Positions 1 through 7,757 of a stretch of DNA of 18,761 bases are shown here, piece after piece. The translations under genes were made by a program, and so were the position numbers. Source of the stretch: an uncultured Lachnospiraceae bacterium (lineage in GTDB: Bacteria > Bacillota > Clostridia > Lachnospirales > Lachnospiraceae); assembly GCA_910578715.1 (NCBI GenBank), contig CAJTRL010000069.1:1-18761 (forward strand), in the 5' to 3' direction. The notes beneath the pieces are model-generated. The model was not told where the DNA came from. It saw only the letters and a program-made list of their open reading frames with translations, and ran no database searches. Every line of letters begins with the position of its first letter. Within the stretch, counting starts at the first letter, position 1.

Positions 1-91
1 AACTGGAAGTGACGAGAAAGTCGGGGTTGCGTAGGTGGTGGTTTGACATAACCGTGTAGCCCCTGTTTTTCTCTACCCGGAATACTGCCAC
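1..91 (-). CDS. Replication-initiator-like protein of a mobile element, N-terminal fragment
   Basis: Thirty codons read leftwards off the window edge. They start at a GTG at 91-89, preceded by an AAAGGAG ribosome binding site about 7 nt upstream. The protein begins MAVFRVEKNRGYTVMSNHHL, which I recognise as the opening of the helix-turn-helix replication-initiator/RepA-N-like proteins on Clostridia conjugative transposons; family members normally continue with LRN/LRD and a conserved lysine-rich helix. Here the residues after LRN (PDFLVTSS) do not fit that continuation, so the gene may be broken close to position 25, or this may be a divergent member. It is too short to be described as part of any ORF list. 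The identification rests on memory of the family start, not on a search. Confidence 0.6.
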   Translation of the reverse strand, partial: MAVFRVEKNRGYTVMSNHHLRNPDFLVTSS

Positions 92-121
92 GTTATCAGC
101 TCCTTTCATCAGCCCGGACAA

Positions 122-155
122 TGAAAAACGCCCGTTCCGTGTGGAAAAGGCGTTT
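122..155 (-). terminator. Hairpin with T-run in the leader of the rep-like gene
   Basis: On the minus strand the arms AACGCCTTTTCC and GGAACGGGCGTT, separated by ACAC, can form a 12-bp stem with one mismatch and one G-T pair. It is followed by a T-run, about 30 nt before the rep-like start codon. It looks like an intrinsic terminator or attenuator, shielding the rep-like gene from upstream transcription. Confidence 0.5.
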
Positions 156-239
156 ACCATGTGATTATAGGGCTTCGTGTTTAGTTTTCGTGTTTCTTAA
201 AAGCCTTGTTTTATGCGGTGTTGCGGTGGTTGTCTATAA

Positions 240-920
240 ATACTTGCCCCGAACGGTGCGGGAAAATCCACTACTATGAAAATGCTCTTAGGATTGACAG
301 CGCCCACAAAAGGCAGTTTTACAATCGACGGAAAGCAGTTCCCGAAGGACCGGCTTTCCATTTTGAAAGAAGTAGGTTCCTTTATCGAATCGCCCTCTTT
401 TTATGCTAATCTGACAGGCAAAGAAAACCTTGACATTATCCGCCGCATTTTGGGGCTTCCGGGCAGTGCCGTTACGGACGCGCTGGAGCTTGTGGGACTT
501 TCCGAATTTGGCGGACGGCCTGCCAAAAAATACTCACTGGGTATGAAACAACGGCTGGGACTCGCCGGAGCATTGCTTGGCAGACCGCCTGTATTGATTT
601 TAGATGAGCCTACAAACGGGCTTGACCCATCCGGCATACACGAAATCCGAAATCTGATTAAGTCGCTTCCCGGTCTTTACGATTGCACGGTTCTCATTTC
701 TTCGCATATGTTGTCTGAAATCGAGTTAATGGCGAACGATATAGGAATACTCAATCATGGTCATCTGCTGTTTGAGGGCAGCCTGGACGAATTACGGCAG
801 AACGCATTGCAGTCTGGATTTGCCACGGATAATAAAATTAGCGGTGCTAATCTGGAAGCTATGTTCCTGTCTATGGTTGATAAAGACAATGCAAAAAGAA
901 AGCAGAGGGCAAAACTATGA
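240..920 (+). pseudogene. Lantibiotic-immunity-type ABC transporter ATPase, 5'-truncated
   Basis: This is the ATPase of a bacitracin/lantibiotic-immunity ABC exporter (LanF/BcrA type), which would energise the two permeases downstream. The Walker A stretch PNGAGKSTTMKML is encoded at 249-287, the signature YSLGMKQRLG at 531-560, Walker B LILDEPTNGLDPSG near 594-632, and the ISSH switch histidine near 697-708. The usual 30-40 residues before Walker A (the A-loop strand) are missing. In this frame a TAA lies at 237-239, and the first ATG is at 276, already past Walker A. A protein started there could not bind ATP normally. Upstream DNA belongs to the rep-like leader, so the gene appears to have been joined to it by deletion or rearrangement. 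The stop overlaps the next start (ATGA), showing the original translational coupling. Downstream reading frame is intact. Confidence 0.8.
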
Positions 921-1642
921 AGACATTTACAATCGAGCTTAGAAAAGAAAAGCGCACGGGCGTTATTCCGTTAATGCCTGCAGTCGGTATTTTGGGCGCC
1001 GCATACGCCTTTGTCTTTTTTCTTGTGCGGAAAGACACTCTTTTCAATCTTCCATTGGCTCCTATGGACGTATTGCTTACGCAGTTGTATGGTATGATTA
1101 TGGTTCTGAATATGTTCGGTATCATAGTCACCGCCTGTATGATTTATCATATGGAATTTAGGGGAAGCGCCGTCAAAAAAATGTATATGCTCCCTATGAG
1201 TGTTTCGATTATGTACTTTTGCAAAGTTCTGATTTTAATTATCATGCTCTTAATTGCCATCGTTATTCAGAATTTGGCACTTACCCAAATTGGTCTGACG
1301 AATTTACCACAGGGCGCATTTGAGTTTGGGACACTGCTGTTATTTGCCGGATATTCATTGATAACGTCAATGCCCGTATTATCTTTTATGGTTTTCGTAT
1401 CTTCCCGCTTTGAAAATATATGGGTGCCTCTTGGTATTGGCGTTGCCGGATTTTTAAGTGGTATGGCACTATCTGCGTCGAATCATACTTTGCTTTGTAT
1501 ACACCCTTTTGTGATTATGCTGAAGCCCGCTATGGCAATGAGCACACAGCCGGACAGGATAGTTGTGCTTTTTTCACTGATTGAAACAGCTATTTTCCTT
1601 TTTTTCGGATTATGGGCTGCAAAATATCTGCGTTACGAATAA
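917..1642 (+). CDS. Lantibiotic-immunity ABC transporter permease (LanE/MutE type)
   Basis: A 241-residue integral membrane protein with about six hydrophobic segments. A short cytoplasmic N-terminus (MKTFTIELRKEKRTG) is followed by a first membrane span at roughly residues 16-37; further spans lie near 50-75, 95-120, 135-160, 165-190 and 215-237. Length, topology and position directly after a BcrA-type ATPase match the ABC-2 permeases of lantibiotic self-protection systems (LanE/LanG, MutE/MutG). These expel or keep antimicrobial peptides off the membrane. The ATG lies inside the stop of the ATPase (ATGA overlap), so translation would be coupled. Because the upstream ATPase is truncated, this permease may lack a functional partner unless one is supplied elsewhere. 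Specific substrate unknown. Confidence 0.75.
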   Translation: MKTFTIELRKEKRTGVIPLMPAVGILGAAYAFVFFLVRKDTLFNLPLAPMDVLLTQLYGMIMVLNMFGIIVTACMIYHMEFRGSAVKKMYMLPMSVSIMYFCKVLILIIMLLIAIVIQNLALTQIGLTNLPQGAFEFGTLLLFAGYSLITSMPVLSFMVFVSSRFENIWVPLGIGVAGFLSGMALSASNHTLLCIHPFVIMLKPAMAMSTQPDRIVVLFSLIETAIFLFFGLWAAKYLRYE

Positions 1643-1655
1643 GGAGGTGTGGGAT

Positions 1656-2420
1656 ATGAGCTTTTTAGAACTGCTTAAAATCGAGTTTATGAAAGTAAAA
1701 CGGGGAAAAATGATACCTTTGATTTTTATAGCTCCGCTGTTAGTAGTGGCTTCCGGCGTGGCAAACCTGCAAAGTTATTTTTCACCGGAATATACAAACG
1801 CATGGGCGGCTATGTTCATTCAGAGCGCATTAGTTTATGCCTATTATCTGCTTCCGTTTTGCATGATTGTCGTATGCGCAATGATTATGGGGCGCGAAAC
1901 AGGGAACAACGGAATTTTGAAAATGTTAGCCTTACCAGTCAGCCGCTATGCCCTGTCAGCCGCCAAATTTTGCGTACTTCTCTTTTATCTGTTTATGGAA
2001 ATGGTTGTTTTTCTTGCTGTTTTTGTGATAACAGGTCTGATTGCAACGAACAATACAGGAGTGACAGAAGCATTGCCAATCCTGTATTTGTTGAAGTGCT
2101 GTGCCGGGTTATTTTTTACGATGCTCCCCAGTGTGGCAGCAATATGGGCAATTACGGTACTATTTGAGAAACCGCTGCTGTCCGTCGGCCTAAATCTGCT
2201 TCTTGTTATCCCCGGCGTATTAGCAGCAAATACACCGCTTTGGGTTATTTACCCTTATTGTTACAGCGGCTATCTGGTTTCCTGCTCTTTGCACGATTTT
2301 TCGGCAGAGAGCATCAGCGCTGGTTTTAACCTGTTCCCGTTTTTGCCATGTGCGGTTCTGGTTTTTGTGCTGATGCTTACAGCAGCGGTGAAACGGTTTG
2401 GGAAAAAAGAAATGAGGTAA
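1656..2420 (+). CDS. Lantibiotic-immunity ABC transporter permease (LanG/MutG type)
   Basis: A 254-residue membrane protein. I chose the ATG at 1656 because AAGGAGGTG (1641-1649) sits just upstream; a longer in-frame reading from 1581 overlaps the preceding gene and lacks a ribosome binding site. It starts MSFLELLKIEFMKVKRGKM, the typical cytoplasmic leader of this family, followed by about six spans (residues about 22-42, 57-82, 105-130, 145-170, 180-197, 225-245). The segment PLWVIYPYCYSGYLVSCSLHD near the fifth/sixth span resembles second permeases of lantibiotic immunity operons. It is paired with the permease immediately upstream (13-bp gap). No two-component regulator follows; the next gene is on the opposite strand only 12 bp away with no visible terminator. 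Confidence 0.75.
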   Translation: MSFLELLKIEFMKVKRGKMIPLIFIAPLLVVASGVANLQSYFSPEYTNAWAAMFIQSALVYAYYLLPFCMIVVCAMIMGRETGNNGILKMLALPVSRYALSAAKFCVLLFYLFMEMVVFLAVFVITGLIATNNTGVTEALPILYLLKCCAGLFFTMLPSVAAIWAITVLFEKPLLSVGLNLLLVIPGVLAANTPLWVIYPYCYSGYLVSCSLHDFSAESISAGFNLFPFLPCAVLVFVLMLTAAVKRFGKKEMR

Positions 2421-2432
2421 GTTATCGTTATC

Positions 2433-4910
2433 TCACAGATATCCGCATTCCGACGCGGCACGGTAATAGGCCGCTAACGGAATCATGCTCTGGGCAAAAT
2501 TTTTGCTGCTGGCACTCCCGGCGATTACCGCATCCTGTATCTTCTTTTTGCTTCCGACGCTTCCCGGAACCGGCTCTGCGACCGCCTTTCGGAACGTATG
2601 GAGTCCGGGTTTTAAATATTTTCCGTCCCCCGTCAGCTCATAAGCAATGGCAAGCGCCTCCAGCAGCAAAGTATTATTGCCCGGCCTGTTGAGACTGGGA
2701 AGTTCCTTATAATAAAAGACGCCCCATTTTTCCACATAACAATTCTCAATCAAATCATCCACCGCGCGCAGCATCATTTCTTTCAGGGCCGGGTCGGGAA
2801 ATTCCCGATAATAACGCATAATGCTTCCGATGGCTACGGAAATCATGAAGCCTGTGCGGATGAGCGTATTGTCCGTATAAGGCGCAAGCCAGTTGCCGTA
2901 CTGTTCTTCCCAGATTTTGAAGTCCTGTATAATGCGGCTGCATTTCGGCAGCCATTTTTCATCCCGCGTCTCCACATAGAGGGCTGTCAGCGTGCGGAGC
3001 GCCCATCCCGTTTCTCTCGCATTAGCTTCCCCGACCTTTGCATACATCGGTCCGTCCAGCAGGTTTTGCACATTTTCCCCGATGCCCAGCGCAGTTGCCA
3101 GTCCTCTCTCATCTCCGGTAAAATGATAATAATCCAGAAGCCCTTCTACCCACTCGTGAGAACAGACCATGGTGCCGTCGATACAATGGCCGCCCGTATG
3201 CTCCCACTGTCCGCCGATATAACGCGCGTCCGGGTGATAATGGCAGACATCTACATCCATCCAGTGGCTGCTGGATGCAATATTATAGTCCAAAAATCTT
3301 CTGATGCCCGTTCGTACATATAAAAGTGCACAGGCATGGGGATAATCATACTCATTATTGCACCAGACCAGATTTCCGCCCCCGCGCCCCTGATTTGTAT
3401 AGCCCGCATCATAGGAATCGCCGAAATTCAACATCCCGTAGGCATGGCAGTGTCCGTCCGCCCTTTCCGCCAGATACCTTTCCACTTCCATATCCCATTT
3501 ATCCGCAAAAATGTCCGGCCAGACACCGGAAGCCTTGTGCGTCTCCGGCGACAGATACGGTCTGTCCGGCATTTGATAAATCAGGCTGCGGTTATCGATT
3601 TCCGTAAGGCTCTCCGCCGCATCGTGAAAATGCAGCAGAAATTTCTGTTCTCTCGACATCCCCGTCTGCATGACGATTTTTTCCACATCTTCCGGCACCA
3701 GCATCACCGAAATGCCGCTTCTCTCCGCCCGCACGGCCTTTGGGTAATTTTGCTGCGCCTGAAAAATTGTTGCGCATACGCCGCCCTTTTCGTCCGTGCA
3801 GTCCGCAAAAAACGTTCCGTAAAATACTTCCGGGAAATGCTCGTTTGCTTCATATAGCAGCTGTCTTGCATCCACAACCCGGCTGACGGCCGCGCCGTCT
3901 TTTCCCAGATAAAAGTTCGTCTTATAATTGGAACTTCCCACACAGGTACGCACATTTTTAACAGGCGTCCGTTTCGCCGCCTCTTCAGCTTCTCCCGTTC
4001 CTCTCGCACGGAACACGGGTCCGTCCCCAAATCCCGGCGCGTCTGCCACATCCCCGCATCCTGTAGAATCCAGCTTTTCTTCCATCGACATATTCAGCTT
4101 TTTCTCCGCCGCCGAATCCGGCTCCAGATTCAGCTTTCCATCTGCCGTCGAATCCGCTTCTGCCGCCAGGACCTCCTCCGCGGTCCGACGCAGCCAAAAT
4201 ACAAGCGATGCCACATGAAACGGATAATCCGTCGTGTTGATGAGCCGGTAAGATATCTCCACCCAGGGCTTTCCGGCCCATGCGGTCAGCTTTATTTCAA
4301 AATCAATTTTAGGAGCGCTTCCTTCCTCTTCGGGTACATTACTGCCGGAAGCCCTCAGAACCGCGCAGACGGGCCCCTGCTCCACAACCCGCCAGCTTCC
4401 AATCCGCATCCGGTATTTTCTTCCCGTTCCGTCCTTTAAGAACGGACCGATAAACTGCTCCCGGCCATAAACGCGGCCTGACGCCGAAAGCCGCCCAAAA
4501 ATATGCTGACTGTTATGCTCTGCCCGGAAAGAAAAGACGCGGTCTTCTCCGCCGCAGACAGTGGTCACCGTAATGCCCGTCTCATCCGCATTGACGCTCA
4601 CCGGGAATATGCCGTCGGGCCATATCTCCCCACAGTCCTGTTTCCCCTTGTCTTTGCCGTGCAGCTCATACTGCAGTACCGCGCCTTTATTTCCCGGCAA
4701 ATCCGCCAGAAAGCGCAGAAACAGGAAACGCACGGAACCATCCTTATGCCGGGATGTGACTTTTGACTGAAGCGGCAGGCGCTTTCCTTCCTGATAAATG
4801 CTTACGGTTTCCGCATCCCGAAGTTCCCCCTCCCGTATCGGAATGCCAATATAACAGGGCTCCGCGATTCGGTCATAACGATATAGTTTGTCAAAATAGA
4901 TATCCGTCAT
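2433..4910 (-). CDS. PL26/YetA-like exo-rhamnogalacturonan lyase family protein
   Basis: About 825 residues, close to Bacillus YetA and to family PL26 lyases such as the Penicillium exo-rhamnogalacturonan lyase (PcRGLX). These remove disaccharides from rhamnogalacturonan-I by beta-elimination. The order fits: a beta-rich N-terminal region (about 1-250), a second beta region, then an alpha-barrel-like C-terminal half (about 450-800) with GGNLVWCNNEYDYPHACALL and QWEHTGGHCIDG. No signal peptide, so the enzyme should act in the cytoplasm on imported oligosaccharides. I prefer the ATG at 4910 because TTGGAGG lies 9 nt before it and the conserved region starts right after; an in-frame ATG at 5006 would add 32 residues with a weaker site (AAAGGA). 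A 12-residue tandem repeat sits in an acidic insert at about residues 250-273. Family assignment is confident; activity and substrate are inferred. Confidence 0.78.
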   Translation of the reverse strand: MTDIYFDKLYRYDRIAEPCYIGIPIREGELRDAETVSIYQEGKRLPLQSKVTSRHKDGSVRFLFLRFLADLPGNKGAVLQYELHGKDKGKQDCGEIWPDGIFPVSVNADETGITVTTVCGGEDRVFSFRAEHNSQHIFGRLSASGRVYGREQFIGPFLKDGTGRKYRMRIGSWRVVEQGPVCAVLRASGSNVPEEEGSAPKIDFEIKLTAWAGKPWVEISYRLINTTDYPFHVASLVFWLRRTAEEVLAAEADSTADGKLNLEPDSAAEKKLNMSMEEKLDSTGCGDVADAPGFGDGPVFRARGTGEAEEAAKRTPVKNVRTCVGSSNYKTNFYLGKDGAAVSRVVDARQLLYEANEHFPEVFYGTFFADCTDEKGGVCATIFQAQQNYPKAVRAERSGISVMLVPEDVEKIVMQTGMSREQKFLLHFHDAAESLTEIDNRSLIYQMPDRPYLSPETHKASGVWPDIFADKWDMEVERYLAERADGHCHAYGMLNFGDSYDAGYTNQGRGGGNLVWCNNEYDYPHACALLYVRTGIRRFLDYNIASSSHWMDVDVCHYHPDARYIGGQWEHTGGHCIDGTMVCSHEWVEGLLDYYHFTGDERGLATALGIGENVQNLLDGPMYAKVGEANARETGWALRTLTALYVETRDEKWLPKCSRIIQDFKIWEEQYGNWLAPYTDNTLIRTGFMISVAIGSIMRYYREFPDPALKEMMLRAVDDLIENCYVEKWGVFYYKELPSLNRPGNNTLLLEALAIAYELTGDGKYLKPGLHTFRKAVAEPVPGSVGSKKKIQDAVIAGSASSKNFAQSMIPLAAYYRAASECGYL
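4092..4163 (-). repeat. 36-bp tandem repeat inside the PL26 gene
   Basis: Two adjacent 36-bp units (4128-4163 and 4092-4127) encode AEADSTADGKLN and LEPDSAAEKKLN, with a decayed third unit (SMEEKLDST) after them. Length is a multiple of three, so copy changes keep the frame. It lies in a hydrophilic, acidic segment of about 75 residues that looks like an insertion between enzyme domains. Confidence 0.7.
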
Positions 4911-4919
4911 CTGCCATAT

Positions 4920-4926
4920 CCTCCAA
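4920..4926 (-). promoter_or_regulatory. Ribosome binding site deciding the PL26 start
   Basis: TTGGAGG on the minus strand, 9 nt before the ATG at 4910-4908. It is the strongest Shine-Dalgarno match near the 5' end and argues against the longer reading from 5006. Confidence 0.65.
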
Positions 4927-4939
4927 TTTGTCATATCGT

Positions 4940-5047
4940 CCGGATGTAGTTCCGGTATTTGTTTATAAAATCCACTTTGAAAAATTTTAACATATTTTGG
5001 ACGCATTGACTATCCTTTCCGCCCCGCATGTGTTAAAATATTATAAT
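4940..5047. promoter_or_regulatory. Divergent promoter region between PL26 and HD-GYP genes
   Basis: An extended -10 box TGTTAAAAT occurs on both strands: plus at 5031-5039 (towards the HD-GYP gene, with a perfect TATAAT at 5042-5047 just after) and minus at 4992-4984 (towards PL26). Neither has a good -35 at 17 bp; TTGACT at 5006-5011 is 22 bp from the plus -10. The minus box would start the transcript near 4977, downstream of the alternative ATG at 5006, again favouring the 4910 start. An inverted repeat CCGGA-ACTACA-TCCGG on the minus strand (4940-4955) lies in the PL26 leader and could be a regulator site. No regulator gene is adjacent. Confidence 0.4.
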
Positions 5048-5100
5048 AAATTGTCGGTGCCCCGTATTTTATACATCAGTGTATTACCAGAGGAATTTAC

Positions 5101-6336
5101 ATGAATCAAAAAAAGGAAACGAAAGAAAGCTCCGTCACGTCAAACTATTTGGAAGAGGAAAAAGCGCAAAAGGAGCTGCGCGAGCTCAAAACGACTGTCC
5201 TGGTAGGCATTGTCGTAGCATTGGCGTTTGCTTTTATGAGCGTCGTTAATACATACAAGCACTCCGATATGCTGTTTTCCACGGCTTTCGGCGCAGTCAG
5301 CCTTCTAATTGCCTCGACCGCCGCCTGGCTGACCCGGAAAAAGCATGTGGGAACCGCTCTGATGGCGGTAACGACCGCTGTTATTTTCAGCTGGTATGCA
5401 ATCGTAGGCGGCAATGAAGGTTTTGCAATTCTTTGGATTCTGCTTGTTCCAGGCGTTTCTATGCTGGCGTTTGGATTTCGTGAAGGAATTGTCCTCTCCA
5501 TATATTTCGCCGTTTTCCTTTCCGCGCTGTTTTACACGCCGCTGCAACAGTCTGTCCGGTACGATTACGGAGAAATTTTTATGTTCCGGTTTCCCCTGCT
5601 GTACTGCGTGGATATGCTGGTCTCGCTCATCGGTTTCCGAATGATGAATCGATTTCAGACGGAGAATCAGAACTATAAATTACAGTTGTTATCTTATAAT
5701 GACGATTTAAAAAAAGAAGTAAAGAAGCAGACGATTAAGGTAGAAAATTTTTCCAGGCAGCTCATCAGCGCGCTTGCAAAAACAATCGATGCAAAGGACC
5801 GCTATACGAACGGCCATTCCGAACGTGTGGCAAAATATGCCAAAATGATTGCCGCCGCAATGGGAAAGGATATCCTGGAACAGGAAAAAATCTATAACAT
5901 CGGAATGCTTCACGACATCGGCAAAATAGGTATATCCGGGGAAATCATCAACAAAACGACAAAGCTGACGGACGAGGAATACAATATCATCAAAACGCAT
6001 CCGCTAATCGGCGCAGACATTTTGGAAAATATATCGGAAATACCGGAAATCGCCATCGGAGCCAGATGGCATCATGAGCGGTATGACGGCAAAGGCTACC
6101 CGGACAGTCTGAAAGGAAAGGATATCCCGGAAATCGCCCGTATCATCGGCGTTGCAGACGCCTACGACGCTATGGCGAGTAACCGAAGCTACCGTAAAGA
6201 ACTGCCTCAGGATGTGGTCAGAAAAGAAATCGAGAAGGGAAAAGGCACGCAGTTTGACCCTGAAATCGCCGATGTGATGCTGAAGCTCATCGATGAGGAT
6301 AAAGATTACCATATGAGAGAATGCGCAGCGTCCTAA
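5101..6336 (+). CDS. Membrane-anchored HD-GYP domain signalling phosphodiesterase
   Basis: 411 residues. A cytoplasmic, charged N-terminus (1-30) is followed by six hydrophobic segments (about 31-49, 57-77, 84-102, 105-125, 128-146, 157-180), a short helical linker (185-215) and a C-terminal HD-GYP domain (218-400). Metal-site residues are visible: H239 (NGHSERV), H271-D272 in LHDIGK with K275, H300 (KTHPLIG), H324-H325, and G332-Y333-P334 in HHERYDGKGYP; D353 in VADAYDA. All signature residues are present, so cyclic-di-GMP (or related dinucleotide) hydrolysis is expected. The six-span sensor resembles MASE-type membrane domains without a clear match. AGAGGAA at 5089-5095 precedes the ATG. 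It is co-directional with the MFS gene 48 bp downstream, suggesting one transcript; its presence within a sugar locus is unusual. Confidence 0.88.
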   Translation: MNQKKETKESSVTSNYLEEEKAQKELRELKTTVLVGIVVALAFAFMSVVNTYKHSDMLFSTAFGAVSLLIASTAAWLTRKKHVGTALMAVTTAVIFSWYAIVGGNEGFAILWILLVPGVSMLAFGFREGIVLSIYFAVFLSALFYTPLQQSVRYDYGEIFMFRFPLLYCVDMLVSLIGFRMMNRFQTENQNYKLQLLSYNDDLKKEVKKQTIKVENFSRQLISALAKTIDAKDRYTNGHSERVAKYAKMIAAAMGKDILEQEKIYNIGMLHDIGKIGISGEIINKTTKLTDEEYNIIKTHPLIGADILENISEIPEIAIGARWHHERYDGKGYPDSLKGKDIPEIARIIGVADAYDAMASNRSYRKELPQDVVRKEIEKGKGTQFDPEIADVMLKLIDEDKDYHMRECAAS

Positions 6337-6384
6337 AGTTCCCATGAATGAAAATGCCGCATACGCGGCGGAATGAGAGGAAAT

Positions 6385-7695
6385 ATGAAACTAAATTATA
6401 AACGAACGATTCTGATTGGCCTCGCCTTTCTGTCCATCTCCGCTTTCTGGCAGATGTATGACAATATTATCCCGCTGATTCTGAAAAATTCTTTCGGGCT
6501 GGGCGAGACGGTGACCGGCATCATCATGGCGGCAGACAACATTTTAGCATTGTTCCTTCTCCCGCTTTTTGGCCTGCTTTCCGACAGAACAGATACCAAA
6601 ATCGGAAAACGGATGCCTTTTATTCTTGCCGGGACGGTTCTTTCCGTTATTTTCCTTCTGATACTTCCGGCGGCGGACCGCGGCCGGAATCTGACGCTGT
6701 TTATCATCGTTCTGTTTCTGACCCTGCTGTCAATGGGCCTTTACCGTTCTCCATCGGTCGCTTTAATGCCCGATTTGACGCCAAAGCCGCTGCGGAGCAA
6801 GGGCAACGCGGTCATCAATCTGATGGGCGCGGTGGGCGGCGTTTATTCGCTGATTATGATTCAGATGCTGGTCGGAAAAGGAACAACGCCGGACTATTTT
6901 CCGCTTTTCCTTTCCATTGCCCTGTTAATGGTTCTCTGTGTTGCCATACTTTTTTTCACGGTAAAAGAAAAAGAAGCGGCACGCGAAATGCCGCCGGAAC
7001 CGGAGACGGAAAACGGCTCTGCCGCTTTGGGAGAAACAAAAAGCGATATCTCTGTCCCCGAAACAGGAAAAGGCTCCGCACTTCCACCTGATGTGAAACG
7101 AAGCCTTATCTTTATGCTGTCTTCCATCGCGCTGTGGTTTATCGCTTACAACGCAGTCACCACCGCGTTTTCCCGTTATGCAACGCATGTCTGGGGCATG
7201 GAAAACGGCGGTTATGCAAACTGTCTGATGGTTGCAACGGTGGCCGCCATCGTCAGCTATATTCCGATTGGCGCAATCTCCAGCCGCATCGGCCGTAAAA
7301 GAACCATCCTCATCGGCGTTGCACTGCTTGCCTTCTGCTATCTGTGCGCCGCTTTTTATAACAACTATCATGTGACGATGAATCTCTTTTTCGGCATCAT
7401 CGGCTTTGCATGGGCGGCGATTAATGTCAACTCCTTCCCGATGGTCGTGGAAATCGCCTCTTCGGGAGACGTCGGAAAGTATACCGGCTACTATTATACG
7501 TTTTCGATGGCCGCACAGGTAATCACGCCGATTCTTTCCGGCTATCTGCTGGAGCATATTTCTTACCGGACGCTCTTCCCGTATTCCGTATTCTTTTCTG
7601 TCATGGCATTTTTCACAATGCTGATGGTCAGACACGGAGATTCCAGACCGGGAAAAAAGAGCAGTGTGCTGGAGAGCTTTGATGTGGATGATTAA
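6385..7695 (+). CDS. MFS sugar transporter (GPH/SLC45-like)
   Basis: 436 residues with about twelve membrane spans in two halves of six, joined by a hydrophilic central loop at about 194-238 that is rich in Glu, Pro and Gly. The loop after the second span reads GLLSDRTDTKIGKRMPF (63-79), the motif of glycoside-pentoside-hexuronide and SLC45-like cation symporters; the second half carries SSRIGRKRTILIG. I place the start at 6385: the ATG at 6373 is embedded in the ribosome binding site (GAGAGG at 6375-6380) used by the second ATG. It sits between the lyase/HD-GYP genes and the esterase/GH115 genes, so import of uronic-acid-containing oligosaccharides is the likely job. The exact substrate and the coupling ion cannot be read from the sequence. 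A terminator follows at 7760-7794. Confidence 0.82.
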   Translation: MKLNYKRTILIGLAFLSISAFWQMYDNIIPLILKNSFGLGETVTGIIMAADNILALFLLPLFGLLSDRTDTKIGKRMPFILAGTVLSVIFLLILPAADRGRNLTLFIIVLFLTLLSMGLYRSPSVALMPDLTPKPLRSKGNAVINLMGAVGGVYSLIMIQMLVGKGTTPDYFPLFLSIALLMVLCVAILFFTVKEKEAAREMPPEPETENGSAALGETKSDISVPETGKGSALPPDVKRSLIFMLSSIALWFIAYNAVTTAFSRYATHVWGMENGGYANCLMVATVAAIVSYIPIGAISSRIGRKRTILIGVALLAFCYLCAAFYNNYHVTMNLFFGIIGFAWAAINVNSFPMVVEIASSGDVGKYTGYYYTFSMAAQVITPILSGYLLEHISYRTLFPYSVFFSVMAFFTMLMVRHGDSRPGKKSSVLESFDVDD

Positions 7696-7757
7696 GTGAC
7701 TGAGATGTGTAGTGAACCCCGCAGCAAGCAAACGCAGAGAATAACAAAGAGAGGAGC

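Noticed and set aside
4911..5006. 32-residue N-terminal extension of the PL26 protein
   Set aside because: Weaker ribosome binding site than at 4910, no family similarity, and a likely minus-strand promoter box lies inside it.
5006..5011. TTGACT as -35 of the HD-GYP promoter
   Set aside because: The nearest good -10 boxes are 22 and 30 bp away, too far for sigma-A use.
6925..7731. 268-codon minus-strand frame across the MFS gene
   Set aside because: Antisense shadow of a well-formed transporter; rich in Cys, His and Arg, no ribosome binding site.
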